From assembly GCF_003426735.1 (NCBI RefSeq), contig NZ_QVON01000002.1:310001-374000 (forward strand): DNA of 64,000 nucleotides, given 5' to 3'. Of the stretch, positions 24,142-34,261 are shown one piece after another (the stretch's first letter is position 1; every line of letters begins with the position of its first letter). The notes below the pieces were generated by a model. It made no database searches. It saw only the letters and a list, made by a program, of their open reading frames with translations, and was not told where the DNA came from. A program made the position numbers and the translations under genes. The DNA is from Arenibacter sp. P308M17 (GTDB lineage: Bacteria; Bacteroidota; Bacteroidia; Flavobacteriales; Flavobacteriaceae).

Positions 24142-24786
24142 TTAGTTTGCGTGTGCCGACAAATAACTGGCCACACCATTTCTATCCGCTTTCATGGCAT
24201 CTTTACCTTCTTCCCAATTGGCAGGACAAACTTCTCCTTTTTCCTGAACATGGGCGTAGGCGTCGATCAAACGAAGATACTCGTTTACATTCCTGCCCAA
24301 GGGCATATGGTTAATTCCTTCATGGAATACGGTACCATCCTCATCCAATAAATAAGTGGCCCTATAGGTTACATTGTCGCCATCTACCATGACCACACCA
24401 GTTTCCTCATTATACTGTTCATTGGTAATGTCCAATATCCCCAAGGTTGAGGCGAGGTTTCTATTGCTATCTGCAAGAATAGGGTAGGTAACCCCTTCAA
24501 TTCCTCCATTATCCTTTGCTGTATTCAACCAGGCAAAATGAACTTCGGCAGTATCACAGGACGCACCGATCACCAAGGTGTTTCTTTTTTCAAATTCACC
24601 CAAAGCCGCTTGGAAGGCATGTAATTCCGTTGGGCAAACAAAAGTAAAATCCTTTGGGTACCAAAATAAGATCACTTTCTTATTATTGTTCTTAGCTTCT
24701 TCCAAAACGTTCAATTTGAAAGTATCCCCTAAATCGTTCATTGCATTAACACTGAGATTTGGAAATTTTTTACCTACTAAAGTCAT
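24142..24786 (-). CDS. Typical 2-Cys peroxiredoxin (AhpC/TSA family)
   Basis: A 214-residue peroxiredoxin. The peroxidatic cysteine C51 is in DFTFVCPTEL and the resolving cysteine is near the C-terminus in KGEVCPANWEEGKDAM, the layout of typical 2-Cys enzymes. Between them, SCDTAEVHFAW, YPILADSNRNLA and GRNVNEYLRLIDA are family landmarks. It detoxifies hydrogen peroxide in the cytoplasm, probably with the thioredoxin encoded next door. A palindromic 16-bp site lies 29 bp upstream of the start and a terminator follows the gene, so it is probably a single-gene unit with its own control. Confidence 0.95.
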   Translation of the reverse strand: MTLVGKKFPNLSVNAMNDLGDTFKLNVLEEAKNNNKKVILFWYPKDFTFVCPTELHAFQAALGEFEKRNTLVIGASCDTAEVHFAWLNTAKDNGGIEGVTYPILADSNRNLASTLGILDITNEQYNEETGVVMVDGDNVTYRATYLLDEDGTVFHEGINHMPLGRNVNEYLRLIDAYAHVQEKGEVCPANWEEGKDAMKADRNGVASYLSAHAN

Positions 24787-24814
24787 ATTTATAAAATTTA
24801 AACAATTAATTTCT

Positions 24815-24830
24815 GATGTAAAATTACATC
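24815..24830. promoter_or_regulatory. Palindromic operator candidate upstream of the peroxiredoxin gene
   Basis: GATGTAA-AA-TTACATC, perfect 7-bp arms with a 2-bp spacer, 29 bp upstream of the peroxiredoxin start. Size and place fit a dimeric repressor or activator site (for example OxyR or a Fur/PerR-type protein), but no binding protein can be named. Confidence 0.45.
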
Positions 24831-25378
24831 TAAATAAAGGGGTTTGGGCTATTCTGGATTAAAAAATCTTATTCCAATATAGCTATTGTATATACCTATG
24901 GCGATTACCCTAATTACTTGTGAAATCGGAAAAATATAGGCATGAAATTTTCCGATTTCCCAATATGGAATGCTCAAAAATATCAAGTTCATTTTTGAAT
25001 AAAATGGGTGACCGATAAAATAATTTTGATTTGATTAAATTACCTCTACGCAGAGCGTACGAGATATAGGATTTAAGACCGCTGCGCTAAAAGAACCAAG
25101 ATACAGGACAAAATAATCCAATAGGCAATAAAATGCCTACCTGCCGGTTTTTGATGGACTGCGATACCGTTCATATATTTAAGTTATAGAGATGGGTAGG
25201 GGTATCTGCACTTCCGAGATCAGGTTGGGCTTATATCGGCAATACCGTTTCAACTTATTCGACACATTGGGGAGAGATGCCCTTTGCTGTTGCATTCCGC
25301 GAAAAGAGAAGGTAGGGAGATATCCTTGGGCAGGAGACACCATCAAACACAACGGTGTATATTGTACTTACTGTACTC
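24831..25378. other. Gene-free stretch between peroxiredoxin and ECF sigma genes
   Basis: About 550 bp. It contains the second copy of a 31-bp dispersed repeat (25091-25121) and a short open frame at 25192-25389 that overlaps the end of the sigma factor gene and matches nothing. It may be decayed sequence. No terminator or tRNA seen. Confidence 0.55.
25091..25121 (-). repeat. 31-bp dispersed repeat, copy 2
   Basis: Exact reverse complement of 10117-10147. Homology falls off sharply on both sides. Confidence 0.85.
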
Positions 25379-25990
25379 TTAAGATTTAGGCCCTGTTTTA
25401 AAAGAGCTGGGGACTGAAAATAGTAGAAATAAAAGTGATTTTGGAATATTCTGTCTTATTCGCTTTAAGGCTCGACTTATATGACTCTCCACAGTGTTTT
25501 CGGAAATATCCAAAATTTTTGAAATTTCCTTGTAAGTTAATCCCCTTCTTTTATTCATTATAAATATCTCCTTGGATTTAGGGGGCAATGAATCAATTTC
25601 CTTGTTGACCCAATCTAACTTAATTTTAATTGATTGTTCCTCTTCCTCAAGTGATTGCAGCAATACCTCATAATGTATTTTGTCGAGAACATTGTTATTT
25701 CGCAACTCCTTCCTATAATCGTTGATAAATAAATTATAGACGGATTTATAGAGATAGCTTTTAACGGAGGTCCGAATTTCCAGAGTGTCTCTTTTTGTCC
25801 AAAGGTTTATAAAAGCATTTTGTGCCAAATCTTCCGCTTTTGTTTCATTTTTGGTCAGACTGGAGGCATACAAAATTAGAACTTTGTAGTAATTCTCAAA
25901 AAGTAAGCGATATGTTTGTTTATCGCCTACCCGAATCCTATCCAGCATCACATCTTCATCATAAATTATCCGATCGAACTCTTCATGCAT
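25379..25990 (-). CDS. ECF-type RNA polymerase sigma factor (Bacteroidetes family)
   Basis: An ECF sigma factor of about 203 residues. Region 2 is around YRLLFENYYKVLILYASSLT...AEDLAQNAFINLWTKR, which binds core polymerase and the -10 element. Region 4 is SKEIFIMNKRRGLTYKEISKILDISENTVESHISRALKRIR, the helix-turn-helix for the -35. I place the start at the ATG ending at 25990 (MHEEFDRII); an upstream ATG at 26029 would add 13 hydrophobic residues not seen in the family. It is divergent from the FecR gene, the usual pairing in which FecR holds the sigma factor inactive until the SusC transporter senses substrate. Confidence 0.93.
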   Translation of the reverse strand: MHEEFDRIIYDEDVMLDRIRVGDKQTYRLLFENYYKVLILYASSLTKNETKAEDLAQNAFINLWTKRDTLEIRTSVKSYLYKSVYNLFINDYRKELRNNNVLDKIHYEVLLQSLEEEEQSIKIKLDWVNKEIDSLPPKSKEIFIMNKRRGLTYKEISKILDISENTVESHISRALKRIRQNIPKSLLFLLFSVPSSFKTGPKS

Positions 25991-26070
25991 AATCGAAATT
26001 AAAAAAAAGATTAAAAAAATGCATGGCAATACCTTTCTTGATTGTCATAATGTAAACTAGATAAGCTAAA

Positions 26071-27213
26071 GTGAAAAAAAGCATAAAGATAATAATAAGA
26101 CAATATCTTCAAAATACAATTTCGGAAGAGGATTTAGACCATCTTAAAGATTGGATTTCCAAAGAAAATAATCAAAAGTATTTTAGGGAATTTATACACT
26201 CTTACTATAAGAATAAAGTTTATGATATAAAGAAGGCTTTTAAATTATTCGAAGATGCAACATTTGACAAAGAAGTTGCAATTGCAATGAAATATAAAAG
26301 TTTGCGAGCTACTATTTTAAAGTATGCAGCAGTGTTTATTGGCTTAATTGCATTGGGTTATTCTGTGTTTTATTTTAACCAAAATACGGCACTTGAACTT
26401 CCCGAAAATCAAGTAACATTGGAAGTGGAAGGTAGTGGAGTAAAAGTCCTGGATACTTCTGTCATAAAAAATCTTACTGGTAAGCACGGAGAGGTTCTGG
26501 CGAAGCAAAATAAAAACACTTTGGACTATCAAGGGTTAGGTACTGAAGACGGTGAAATTGTGTTCAATGTTCTTCGCGTTCCTTATGGAAAAACTTTTCA
26601 AGTATTGCTGCCAGATCAAACCCACGTATTCTTAAATGCCGGATCCAGTTTAAGATATCCCAATAAATTTCAGAAAGGAGGGAAAAGAGAGGTTTTTTTA
26701 CAAGGAGAAGGCTATTTTAAGGTTAGTAAGAACAAAAATTCCCCTTTTATCGTAAGGGCCAATGAAATGACCATAGAAGTTTATGGAACCGAATTTAATA
26801 TATCCTCGTATACGGATGATTTATTTACTGAAGTAGTGCTAATTGAAGGTAGTGTAGGAGTAAAAGATAATTCAGGGCAGCCCAATTTTAAGCCTAATGT
26901 AATGCTAAGGCCCCATGAAATGGCATCTAAAACCAATGGTGCAGAAATTTCTATAGAACAAGTTAATATATCTGAGCATATTTCATGGATAGATGGTACC
27001 CTCTTTTTCAAGAATGAAAGCTTTGGTTCAGTTGTTAAGAAATTGCAGCGCCACTATAATGTTGTAGTCACTAACAATTATAAAGCTTTAGAAGAGAAAA
27101 AATTTACTGGCCGTTTTGATATAGAAACGGTAGAACAAATCTTAAGAACCTTTCAAAAGACAAATAATTTTAACTATATCATCACTAAGAACAATATTAT
27201 TATTAACCCTTAA
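26071..27213 (+). CDS. FecR-family anti-sigma factor
   Basis: A 380-residue membrane regulator. The cytoplasmic N-terminus (about 1-82) binds the sigma factor. One membrane helix lies at about 83-103 (LKYAAVFIGLIALGYSVFYF). The periplasmic FecR domain (about 155-255) contains VPYGKTFQVLLPDQTHVFLNAGS, FLQGEGYFKV and YGTEFNISSY. A C-terminal secretin-like DUF4974 domain (about 310-380, SFGSVVKKLQRHYNV...GRFDIETVEQIL) follows and is thought to contact the N-terminal signalling domain of SusC. The start is GTG; no ATG lies in a better place. It sits between the divergent sigma gene and SusC, completing a trans-envelope sensing chain. Confidence 0.93.
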   Translation: MKKSIKIIIRQYLQNTISEEDLDHLKDWISKENNQKYFREFIHSYYKNKVYDIKKAFKLFEDATFDKEVAIAMKYKSLRATILKYAAVFIGLIALGYSVFYFNQNTALELPENQVTLEVEGSGVKVLDTSVIKNLTGKHGEVLAKQNKNTLDYQGLGTEDGEIVFNVLRVPYGKTFQVLLPDQTHVFLNAGSSLRYPNKFQKGGKREVFLQGEGYFKVSKNKNSPFIVRANEMTIEVYGTEFNISSYTDDLFTEVVLIEGSVGVKDNSGQPNFKPNVMLRPHEMASKTNGAEISIEQVNISEHISWIDGTLFFKNESFGSVVKKLQRHYNVVVTNNYKALEEKKFTGRFDIETVEQILRTFQKTNNFNYIITKNNIIINP

Positions 27214-27254
27214 ACCTATAATAAAACATGAAGTGAACCACCATCAATAATAAA

Positions 27255-27285
27255 AATCGGGAAATGGTACCAGCATCTCCCGATT
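27255..27285. other. Hairpin between fecR and susC
   Basis: Perfect 8-bp stem AATCGGGA / TCCCGATT with a 15-nt loop, without a T-run. It could stabilise or process the mRNA between the regulator and the strongly expressed transporter gene rather than terminate it. Confidence 0.45.
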
Positions 27286-27337
27286 CGCAATTCAATTAAA
27301 AAAAGCTATTAAATAACCATTTAATCAAAACAAAAAT

Positions 27338-30300
27338 ATGAAAAATGCAGGAAAGCATTACATCTTTGGTGTATTAAATATTGATTTAAAAATGAAACTA
27401 ACGACTCTACTGCTGTTTGCATGTTTGTTTCAGATCAATGCCAGTACTTATTCCCAGAAAACCAGAATTACATTAGATATTAAAAATGAAAGTATTGAGT
27501 CGATACTATTTGAAAAGATAGAACACGTTACCGATTTCAAATTCTTTTATGAAAATTCCGCTTTGGACTTGGGTAAAAAAGTTACGTTCAAATTTAAAAA
27601 GAAACGCATTGATGAGGTCTTAAAAATAGTGTTTAAAAACACGAACATCGACTTCGATATTATAGACAAGCAAATCATTCTTACAAAAAGGAAAATTCTT
27701 CCAATTAAAATATTGGAGCCATCTACTCCTACCCAATCAGGTACGTTAAAATGGCAGAACACCATCAATGGTACTGTTAAGGATGCAAATGGTGAAAACT
27801 TACCTGGTGCAAATATTCTAGAAAAAGGCACCACAAATGGTTCCCAAGCAGATTTTGACGGAAATTTTTCAATAAATGTGTCAAATATAAACGCAACTTT
27901 AGTGGTTTCATATATTGGTTATGTAACCAAAGAGGTGCCACTTAATGGACAATCCAATGTCAACATTGTTTTGGAGGAATCTACATTCGGATTGGAGGAA
28001 GTAGTCGCTATAGGATTTGGTAGACAGAAAAAGGAATCGGTTGTTGGCGCAATAGAATCTATAAAGCCCGCAGAACTTGATGTTCCTATACGTTCATTAT
28101 CCAATTCATTGGCAGGGCGAGTGTCCGGGGTGTTGGCCGTTCAACGCTCCGGAGAGCCGGGTAAGGATGATGCTCAATTTTGGATTAGAGGTATCAGTAC
28201 TTTTACGGGTAATCAAAACCCTTTGGTTTTAGTAGATGGTATAGAAAGACCACTAAGTGATGTAGATCCTATTGAGATAGAATCTTTTAGTGTTTTAAAA
28301 GATGCGAGTGCTACGGCTGTTTACGGTGTAAGGGGAGCTAATGGTGTTATCTTGGTCAACACCCGTAAAGGGGTTAAAGGAGAAGCAAAAATTGATGCAA
28401 GGTTGGAACAGGGTTGGGCATGGGCGACAAAGCGACCGAGCTATTTGAACGCCTTCGAGCAAGCCACCTTATTCAATGAAGGGATTGATGCAACACCGGG
28501 TTCTTCCCAGTCTCTTAAGTTTAGCCAAGAGGCATTAGATGCATTTCGAGATCATACCGATTTGGAATTGTATCCAGATGTTGACTGGCAGGAGGCATTA
28601 ATGCAAGATATCACTGCTACGCAAAAGTTGAGTGTCAATATATCAGGTGGGGGTGAAAAGGCCCGATATTTTGTAGCTACATCTGTATATAATCAAGAAG
28701 GCCAATATAATATCAACCCAGGAGAGTATTCTTGGGTTTCTAGTTCAATTGGAGATTTTGGAAGTAATGTAAAGTACTTACGTTATAATTTTAGATCTAA
28801 TGTAGACATGGATCTGTCCGAATCTACCACAGTTTCATTGGGCCTTCAAGGAAATATATCTGAAAATAAAGAACCTGCAGGTGATGTAAACGAAGGATCT
28901 GATTCAGTTTATAATTGGATCGTAAACTCATCACCTTATGCATATCCCTTACAATATAAGGACGGACAATTGGCTCAAAGGGAAGTAATGCAAAACCCAT
29001 ATAATTTGTTGACGCAAAGAGGACATATGGAAACTATTGGTAATGTTCTTAGAAGTAACCTATCTATTCAGCAAAATTTAAATAGTATTACAGAAGGATT
29101 AAGTGCCAATATGAAGTACGCTTTTGATGCGGTGAATTGGAACCGTACCGAAAGATTGCGAAATATTGAGTACATAACGGCTATTGGTCGTAATGAGGAT
29201 GGAGAATTGAATTACAATACCTACGGTACTGCAGATAATACAGATTACCTTAATTATAGTTCAACGGCCTGGGGTGATAGGACACAGTATTTTGAGACCT
29301 CTTTAAATTACGATAACGCGTTTGACAAACATAGTTTTGGAGGGCTGATACTTTTTAACATGAGAAGTTTTAGCACCAATACCTCTGATTCTTATATAAA
29401 TAGCTTGCCCAATAGGTCTTTAGGACTTTCGGGTAGGGTAACCTATGCCTATGATTCTAAATATTTTATTGAAACAAATTTGGGGTATAATGGTTCTGAG
29501 AACTTTCCAAAAGGCCAAAGAATGGGCTTTTTCCCATCCCTTGCCGTGGGTTGGTTGGCCTCAAAGGAAGAATTTCTTGAAGATAATGAAGTGGTTACTT
29601 GGTTAAAGCTTCGTGGTTCTTTAGGACAAGTGGGGTCGGATCAAATTGGATCTACACGTTTTGCTTATTTATCTACTATAGTTGGGGCACCTGGATATTC
29701 TGGTTTTGGTCAAAATTATGACCAGGGAATTGAGGGACTTCAAGAAGACCAAATCGGCTCCACCGATATTACATGGGAGGTTGCAACAAAATATAATTTG
29801 GGTATAGAACTTGGGTTATATCGTGACCTGCGTATAAATACAGATATCTTTTATGAAAAAAGAGAAAATATTTTTCTGCAGCCACAGACCTCTGAAGTTG
29901 AGGGAATTCGCAATTCCATTTGGTCCAATGATGGGGTAATGGAGAATAAGGGTTTTGATATGTCCATAGAGTATAGTAGGGTGTTGGGCGATTTAACGCT
30001 TACTGCAAGGGGTAACTTTACTTATGCTAGGAATAAAATCCTTGAAGATGGCCGTTATTATGCAAATTCTTGGCAGGATGCCCGTGGAACCCGTTATGGA
30101 GAACGACTTTTGTATGATGCAGAACATTTATTTTCGGAAGAAGAGATTCAGGCCTTACCAGATTATTACGATCAATTTAGCTTGGATAAAACTCAGCTTA
30201 GGCCAGGTGATATAAAGTATAGGGATGTAAATGACGATGGTAAAATTAATGAGGATGACCGTATTTTTGCAGCTAACCCTTCTACTCCAGATGTCGTTTT

Positions 30301-30778
30301 TGGTTTTGGAGCTTCAATGGAATATAAGAATTTTGATTTTTCTTTTCTTTTTCAAGGAAGTGCCGGGGCTTCATCCTATATAAATGCTGCATGGTATTTT
30401 TATCCATTCCAGGCGGATAGGGATCCAAAATATTTAGGTTCCTTGATTGATAATTTTCAAGATAGATGGACGCCGGAAAATCCAGATCCCAATGCTTTTG
30501 CGCCACGTCTCTATGTTGGCCAGGATCAAAATAATTACAAAGCCTCTACTTGGTGGGTAAGGGATGCCAATTACCTTCGATTACGAAATCTAGAGCTTGG
30601 TTATACCTTTTCTGTTCCTGAAAATTTTATAAAAATTGATAAATCCCGTATTTATTTAACAGGAGTTAACTTGGTGACTTTTAGCAAGTTCGCAAAAGAT
30701 TTCTGGGATCCTGAAACAGGGGCTGCCGCTTACCCTATCCAAGCATCATTGTTCTTAGGATTTAATGTATCATTTTAA
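27338..30778 (+). CDS. SusC/RagA-family TonB-linked outer-membrane transporter
   Basis: A 1146-residue outer-membrane importer that takes up oligosaccharides or similar ligands delivered by SusD. Domain order: extended signal peptide (the second Met in LKMKLTTLLLFACLFQINA is a common pattern in flavobacterial SusC), STN signalling domain (about 47-115), carboxypeptidase-like beta domain (about 145-215, NGTVKDANGENLPGANIL), plug (about 220-340, with LSNSLAGRVSGV, DGIERPLSDVDP and RGANGVILVNTRKG), and a beta-barrel to the C-terminal FLGFNVSF. The STN domain links it to the FecR/sigma pair upstream, so the system should be induced by its own substrate. It is followed 12 bp later by the SusD gene. 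Which ligand it imports is not evident. Confidence 0.96.
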   Translation: MKNAGKHYIFGVLNIDLKMKLTTLLLFACLFQINASTYSQKTRITLDIKNESIESILFEKIEHVTDFKFFYENSALDLGKKVTFKFKKKRIDEVLKIVFKNTNIDFDIIDKQIILTKRKILPIKILEPSTPTQSGTLKWQNTINGTVKDANGENLPGANILEKGTTNGSQADFDGNFSINVSNINATLVVSYIGYVTKEVPLNGQSNVNIVLEESTFGLEEVVAIGFGRQKKESVVGAIESIKPAELDVPIRSLSNSLAGRVSGVLAVQRSGEPGKDDAQFWIRGISTFTGNQNPLVLVDGIERPLSDVDPIEIESFSVLKDASATAVYGVRGANGVILVNTRKGVKGEAKIDARLEQGWAWATKRPSYLNAFEQATLFNEGIDATPGSSQSLKFSQEALDAFRDHTDLELYPDVDWQEALMQDITATQKLSVNISGGGEKARYFVATSVYNQEGQYNINPGEYSWVSSSIGDFGSNVKYLRYNFRSNVDMDLSESTTVSLGLQGNISENKEPAGDVNEGSDSVYNWIVNSSPYAYPLQYKDGQLAQREVMQNPYNLLTQRGHMETIGNVLRSNLSIQQNLNSITEGLSANMKYAFDAVNWNRTERLRNIEYITAIGRNEDGELNYNTYGTADNTDYLNYSSTAWGDRTQYFETSLNYDNAFDKHSFGGLILFNMRSFSTNTSDSYINSLPNRSLGLSGRVTYAYDSKYFIETNLGYNGSENFPKGQRMGFFPSLAVGWLASKEEFLEDNEVVTWLKLRGSLGQVGSDQIGSTRFAYLSTIVGAPGYSGFGQNYDQGIEGLQEDQIGSTDITWEVATKYNLGIELGLYRDLRINTDIFYEKRENIFLQPQTSEVEGIRNSIWSNDGVMENKGFDMSIEYSRVLGDLTLTARGNFTYARNKILEDGRYYANSWQDARGTRYGERLLYDAEHLFSEEEIQALPDYYDQFSLDKTQLRPGDIKYRDVNDDGKINEDDRIFAANPSTPDVVFGFGASMEYKNFDFSFLFQGSAGASSYINAAWYFYPFQADRDPKYLGSLIDNFQDRWTPENPDPNAFAPRLYVGQDQNNYKASTWWVRDANYLRLRNLELGYTFSVPENFIKIDKSRIYLTGVNLVTFSKFAKDFWDPETGAAAYPIQASLFLGFNVSF

Positions 30779-30790
30779 AAAATATAACAG

Positions 30791-32599
30791 ATGAAACGAA
30801 TATTATTAATATCAATATTATCGCTTTTTATATTTAGTTGCTCAGATTATTTAGATCAAGATCCAGAACAATTGAATACCCTGGAAAAAGTTTTTGCAAG
30901 TAGATCAGAAGTAGAAAAATGGCATGCACAATTATTTAGCAGTGATTATTATATAGATATGCTAGCAAGTTCTTCTTTTTATCAGCCTTTTTTGGCAGCT
31001 ACCGATGATGCGGCAAACTTGGTCGATTGGCATGTTCAAACCATGTATTTGGGACAAATTAATCCATCTCAGCCCTCCGCCTCCTATGGTATCTATTTTT
31101 TCTCTAGATATTATCAGGGTATTCGCCATGCCAATATATTCTTGGAGAATATAGAGGAAGTTAAGGATATGGGAGAATTGGAACGAACACGCCTTGTGTC
31201 CGAAACTCGTTTTATGCGTGCAATGTATCATTTTTGGCTTTTACGGGCTTATGGCCCTATACCAATAGTAGCATCTACCGGGGTGCAAAATGAAGATGGA
31301 AGTGCTTTGTTGGGAAGAAATACTATGGAAGAATGTGTAGACTGGTTAGTGAGCGAATTGGATGCATCAATTCCTGGTTTAAGTGATGTAAGCCTTCCGT
31401 CAGAATATGGTTTTCCAACAAAAGGAGCGGCATTGGCAATGAAATCCCGTATCCTATTATATGCGGCAAGTCCCATGTATAATGGCAATAGTGTGTATGC
31501 CAATTGGAGAAATAATGATGGTACGCAACTAATTTCGCAGACCTATGACAATGAGAAATGGAAACTGGCAGCGGATGCGGCAAAGGCTGTAATAAATACA
31601 GGAAACTACTCGCTATTAGAGGCACAAGAGGATTCATTTGATGGGTATGTTGAAAATTATCGGAAAATTACCACTACATGGAACAATGAACTCATATGGG
31701 CTAGACCATCCGATACAAATTGGTGGGTAAGTGGATGTCTCCCTGGAGTATTTTCAGGGTGGAGTGGTAGAAACTCCCTTACTTTGGAACTTGCGAATGC
31801 TTATTTTATGGCAGATGGAACAACGGCGCCTCCAATTGACGATTGGTTCGATAACCTATCATTTTCCAATACAGTGAGCAATGGTACGGTTGAAAATACA
31901 TTTTCAATGTTTGTAAATCGTGAACCACGATTTTACGCCTCGGTACATTTTCCAAATATGGAAGTAGGATATCCTCCAGCTAGCCACCCGGATGCTCTAT
32001 ATCGCTTAGGCTTTTATTATACAGGGAACTCTGGATTAATCTCTTCAGGGGGGGATCGAAACTATACAGGATTAACACCAAGAAAACATATACCTCTTGA
32101 AACTACTACCTATAAGGGGAGTGATGGTGTGGAGCCTGTTTATTCTCCCAACGTTCCCTATCCAGAGATTCGTTTAGGTGAAATTTATCTTAATTATGCC
32201 GAAGCAATGAATGAATATGCCGGTGCTTCTGCCCAGGGGGAAGTGCTACAATATTTAAATGCCATAAGAAATAGATCTGGTATAACAGGCTATTCAGGAA
32301 CTTATACGAAAGAGGAAATGAGAGAAATGATAAGACAAGAGAGAAGGGTTGAATTATCTTGGGAAGGCCATCGTTTCTTTGACGTTAGACGCTGGTTTAT
32401 TGGTCATGGGGTAGAAGGGGTATTCAATCGGCCCGTTCATGGCTTTGATTTAACTACGGGGACCTATGATATGGATCCTGATTTTTTCACGAATACCGTT
32501 ATACAAAATAGGTTGTTTAGAACTGAACATTATATGTTTCCAATTAGAGCGTCAGAGGTTGCTTTTAACAAGGAACTTGTTCAAGCTCCTTTTTATTAA
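30791..32599 (+). CDS. SusD/RagB-family nutrient-binding lipoprotein
   Basis: A 602-residue surface lipoprotein that caps the SusC barrel and binds its ligand. The lipobox is LFIFSC with the lipidated Cys near residue 17. The N-terminal helical region holds TPR-like repeats (YYQGIRHANIFLENIEEV..., TRFMRAMYHFWLLRAYGPIPIV). The C-terminal SusD region contains YPEIRLGEIYLNYAEAMNEYAG, LQYLNAIRNRSGI and RQERRVELSWEGHRFFDVRRW, all hallmarks. Length is slightly above the family mean, as in members for larger glycans. It lies 12 bp after SusC and 36 bp before the DUF1735-type gene, one transcript. Confidence 0.95.
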   Translation: MKRILLISILSLFIFSCSDYLDQDPEQLNTLEKVFASRSEVEKWHAQLFSSDYYIDMLASSSFYQPFLAATDDAANLVDWHVQTMYLGQINPSQPSASYGIYFFSRYYQGIRHANIFLENIEEVKDMGELERTRLVSETRFMRAMYHFWLLRAYGPIPIVASTGVQNEDGSALLGRNTMEECVDWLVSELDASIPGLSDVSLPSEYGFPTKGAALAMKSRILLYAASPMYNGNSVYANWRNNDGTQLISQTYDNEKWKLAADAAKAVINTGNYSLLEAQEDSFDGYVENYRKITTTWNNELIWARPSDTNWWVSGCLPGVFSGWSGRNSLTLELANAYFMADGTTAPPIDDWFDNLSFSNTVSNGTVENTFSMFVNREPRFYASVHFPNMEVGYPPASHPDALYRLGFYYTGNSGLISSGGDRNYTGLTPRKHIPLETTTYKGSDGVEPVYSPNVPYPEIRLGEIYLNYAEAMNEYAGASAQGEVLQYLNAIRNRSGITGYSGTYTKEEMREMIRQERRVELSWEGHRFFDVRRWFIGHGVEGVFNRPVHGFDLTTGTYDMDPDFFTNTVIQNRLFRTEHYMFPIRASEVAFNKELVQAPFY

Positions 32600-32635
32600 T
32601 AATTGTTCCTTAGTTTAATCTAAACCTTAAAAATT

Positions 32636-34240
32636 ATGAAAATATATAAACATATAGTCCTAATAAGTGCTATACTCCTATTTCTAGGATGTAGTTTTGA
32701 ATATGAGAATGAACTGGATACTGCTTCAGTTATCTCCGATGTATTTGTATCGGAAAGAAATTTTCAAATTGTGGATGTAATTACAACGTATCCAGAGTTT
32801 GAAAAGGAAATTATTGTTGAGCGTACCAAAGGTCTATCTAAGGAAGTAGCATTAACAATAGATGTTGCCCCAGAATTACTGGAAACCTACAATAGTAATG
32901 AAGGTACGGATTACCAATTATTGCCGGATTCCTATTATACCATGCCTGAAAGTTTAACATTTCCAATGGAATCCATGGCTGTGGAGTTTTCCATCAATTT
33001 CAGGCCCAATGATTTATTTGAATCTCAGCCAGAAGCCGCTTCCAATTATATATTGCCCATTAGAATTTCCGGTACCCAAAATGTAACCGCTATTGACAGT
33101 GATTATTCAAACATATTGCTACAACTAAATTTTGATCAACCAACGGTAACTGTTTTGGATTTGGACACTGTAACAGAGCTGTCGTTTATTTCAGGGGTAG
33201 ATATAGCGCAAGAAATTGTGTTGGAGGCCACTACAAATTTTACAACTTTAGAGGTGTCTAAAATTGATTATAGTATTTCACTACAGGATGTTCTTGATTA
33301 CAATTTAGAGAATGGCACTTTTTATGAGTTACTTCCAGAAACTGCTTACACTATTGGTGATATTTCATTTAACGAGCAATTGGTAACCTCAAATATTAGC
33401 GTACATGCGGCACTAATAGATGCTTCTAATTCTTATTTATTACCGTTACGAATGGAAAATACCGCAAGCTATGTTATTGACCAGGATAAACCAATATTTG
33501 TAAAGGTAATCCTGGAAGAGATTAGATTGTCTTTTGATGGGGCAGATAATCCCCTGGAGCTACTTACAAATACAGCATCGGCCAGTGGTACTTTTACAGC
33601 AAGATTAAATTCGTCCTTGCTAGAAGATATGCCTATAAATTTAGTGCCAAATAACGCATTGGTTGCGGAATATAATACAGCTAATGGGACAGATTTTATG
33701 CCCGTTGGGATAGATAAAATAAGTATTAATAATGGAGTTATAACAGCTGGATCCAATACCGTAAATGTGGATTATTCCGTAGATACTTCGGGTATTGAAT
33801 TAGACGGTGAGGACCGTTACCTAATGGCCTTTGAAGTAGATCAATCCGGTTTATTGGAAGGAACCTTGGTAAATCAGGAAGTTATTTATGTAGAAGTGAA
33901 AAAATCCCTAGAAGGAAAGTATACTTGGTCCAATTCTTCCGGATATTTTAGAACAGAATCGGATATCGTTGAGTTACATCCAGATCAAGGTGATTACAAA
34001 TACAGAGTTAAGGCTTTTGGTACAGCGGCCGGTTGGTTTGTAGGTTTCAATCTGACAACCGATATGCACAACGGAAACCCGGACCAATTAAAAATACAAC
34101 TAGAACCTGCATTTGGAGCAACCATTACAGAAGCCTCCTATTTTGATACCATTACAGGGACACTTTATTTTGATGTAGTTTTTGGCGACCCTGTAGAAAC
34201 GGCCACAAATACATTGTCCGAAATAAGGCCTATCGAGTAA
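32636..34240 (+). CDS. DUF1735/DUF4361-type surface lipoprotein of the Sus-like locus
   Basis: A 534-residue lipoprotein (lipobox LLFLGC) in the position usually held by a surface glycan-binding protein. Three similar beta-sandwich units of about 120-130 residues follow one another; each carries variants of the pattern YN-x-x-x-GT(D/F)YxLLP...Y and a late NYILPIRI-like strand (DUF1735). The C-terminal ~110 residues (YTWSNSSGYFRTESDI...GYFDVVFGD-like end) resemble DUF4361. Such proteins bind polysaccharide next to SusCD, but some bind proteins or peptides. No enzyme gene follows; a strong terminator closes the operon 22 bp after the stop. Assignment to the domain families is good; the ligand is unknown. 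Confidence 0.88.
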   Translation: MKIYKHIVLISAILLFLGCSFEYENELDTASVISDVFVSERNFQIVDVITTYPEFEKEIIVERTKGLSKEVALTIDVAPELLETYNSNEGTDYQLLPDSYYTMPESLTFPMESMAVEFSINFRPNDLFESQPEAASNYILPIRISGTQNVTAIDSDYSNILLQLNFDQPTVTVLDLDTVTELSFISGVDIAQEIVLEATTNFTTLEVSKIDYSISLQDVLDYNLENGTFYELLPETAYTIGDISFNEQLVTSNISVHAALIDASNSYLLPLRMENTASYVIDQDKPIFVKVILEEIRLSFDGADNPLELLTNTASASGTFTARLNSSLLEDMPINLVPNNALVAEYNTANGTDFMPVGIDKISINNGVITAGSNTVNVDYSVDTSGIELDGEDRYLMAFEVDQSGLLEGTLVNQEVIYVEVKKSLEGKYTWSNSSGYFRTESDIVELHPDQGDYKYRVKAFGTAAGWFVGFNLTTDMHNGNPDQLKIQLEPAFGATITEASYFDTITGTLYFDVVFGDPVETATNTLSEIRPIE

Positions 34241-34261
34241 TGAATTAGTTATGTTGAAAGC

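Noticed and set aside
25192-25389. A 65-residue open frame between peroxiredoxin and sigma genes
   Set aside because: No recognised family, overlaps the sigma factor gene at its end, and lies in a stretch with repeat fragments; probably chance or decayed.
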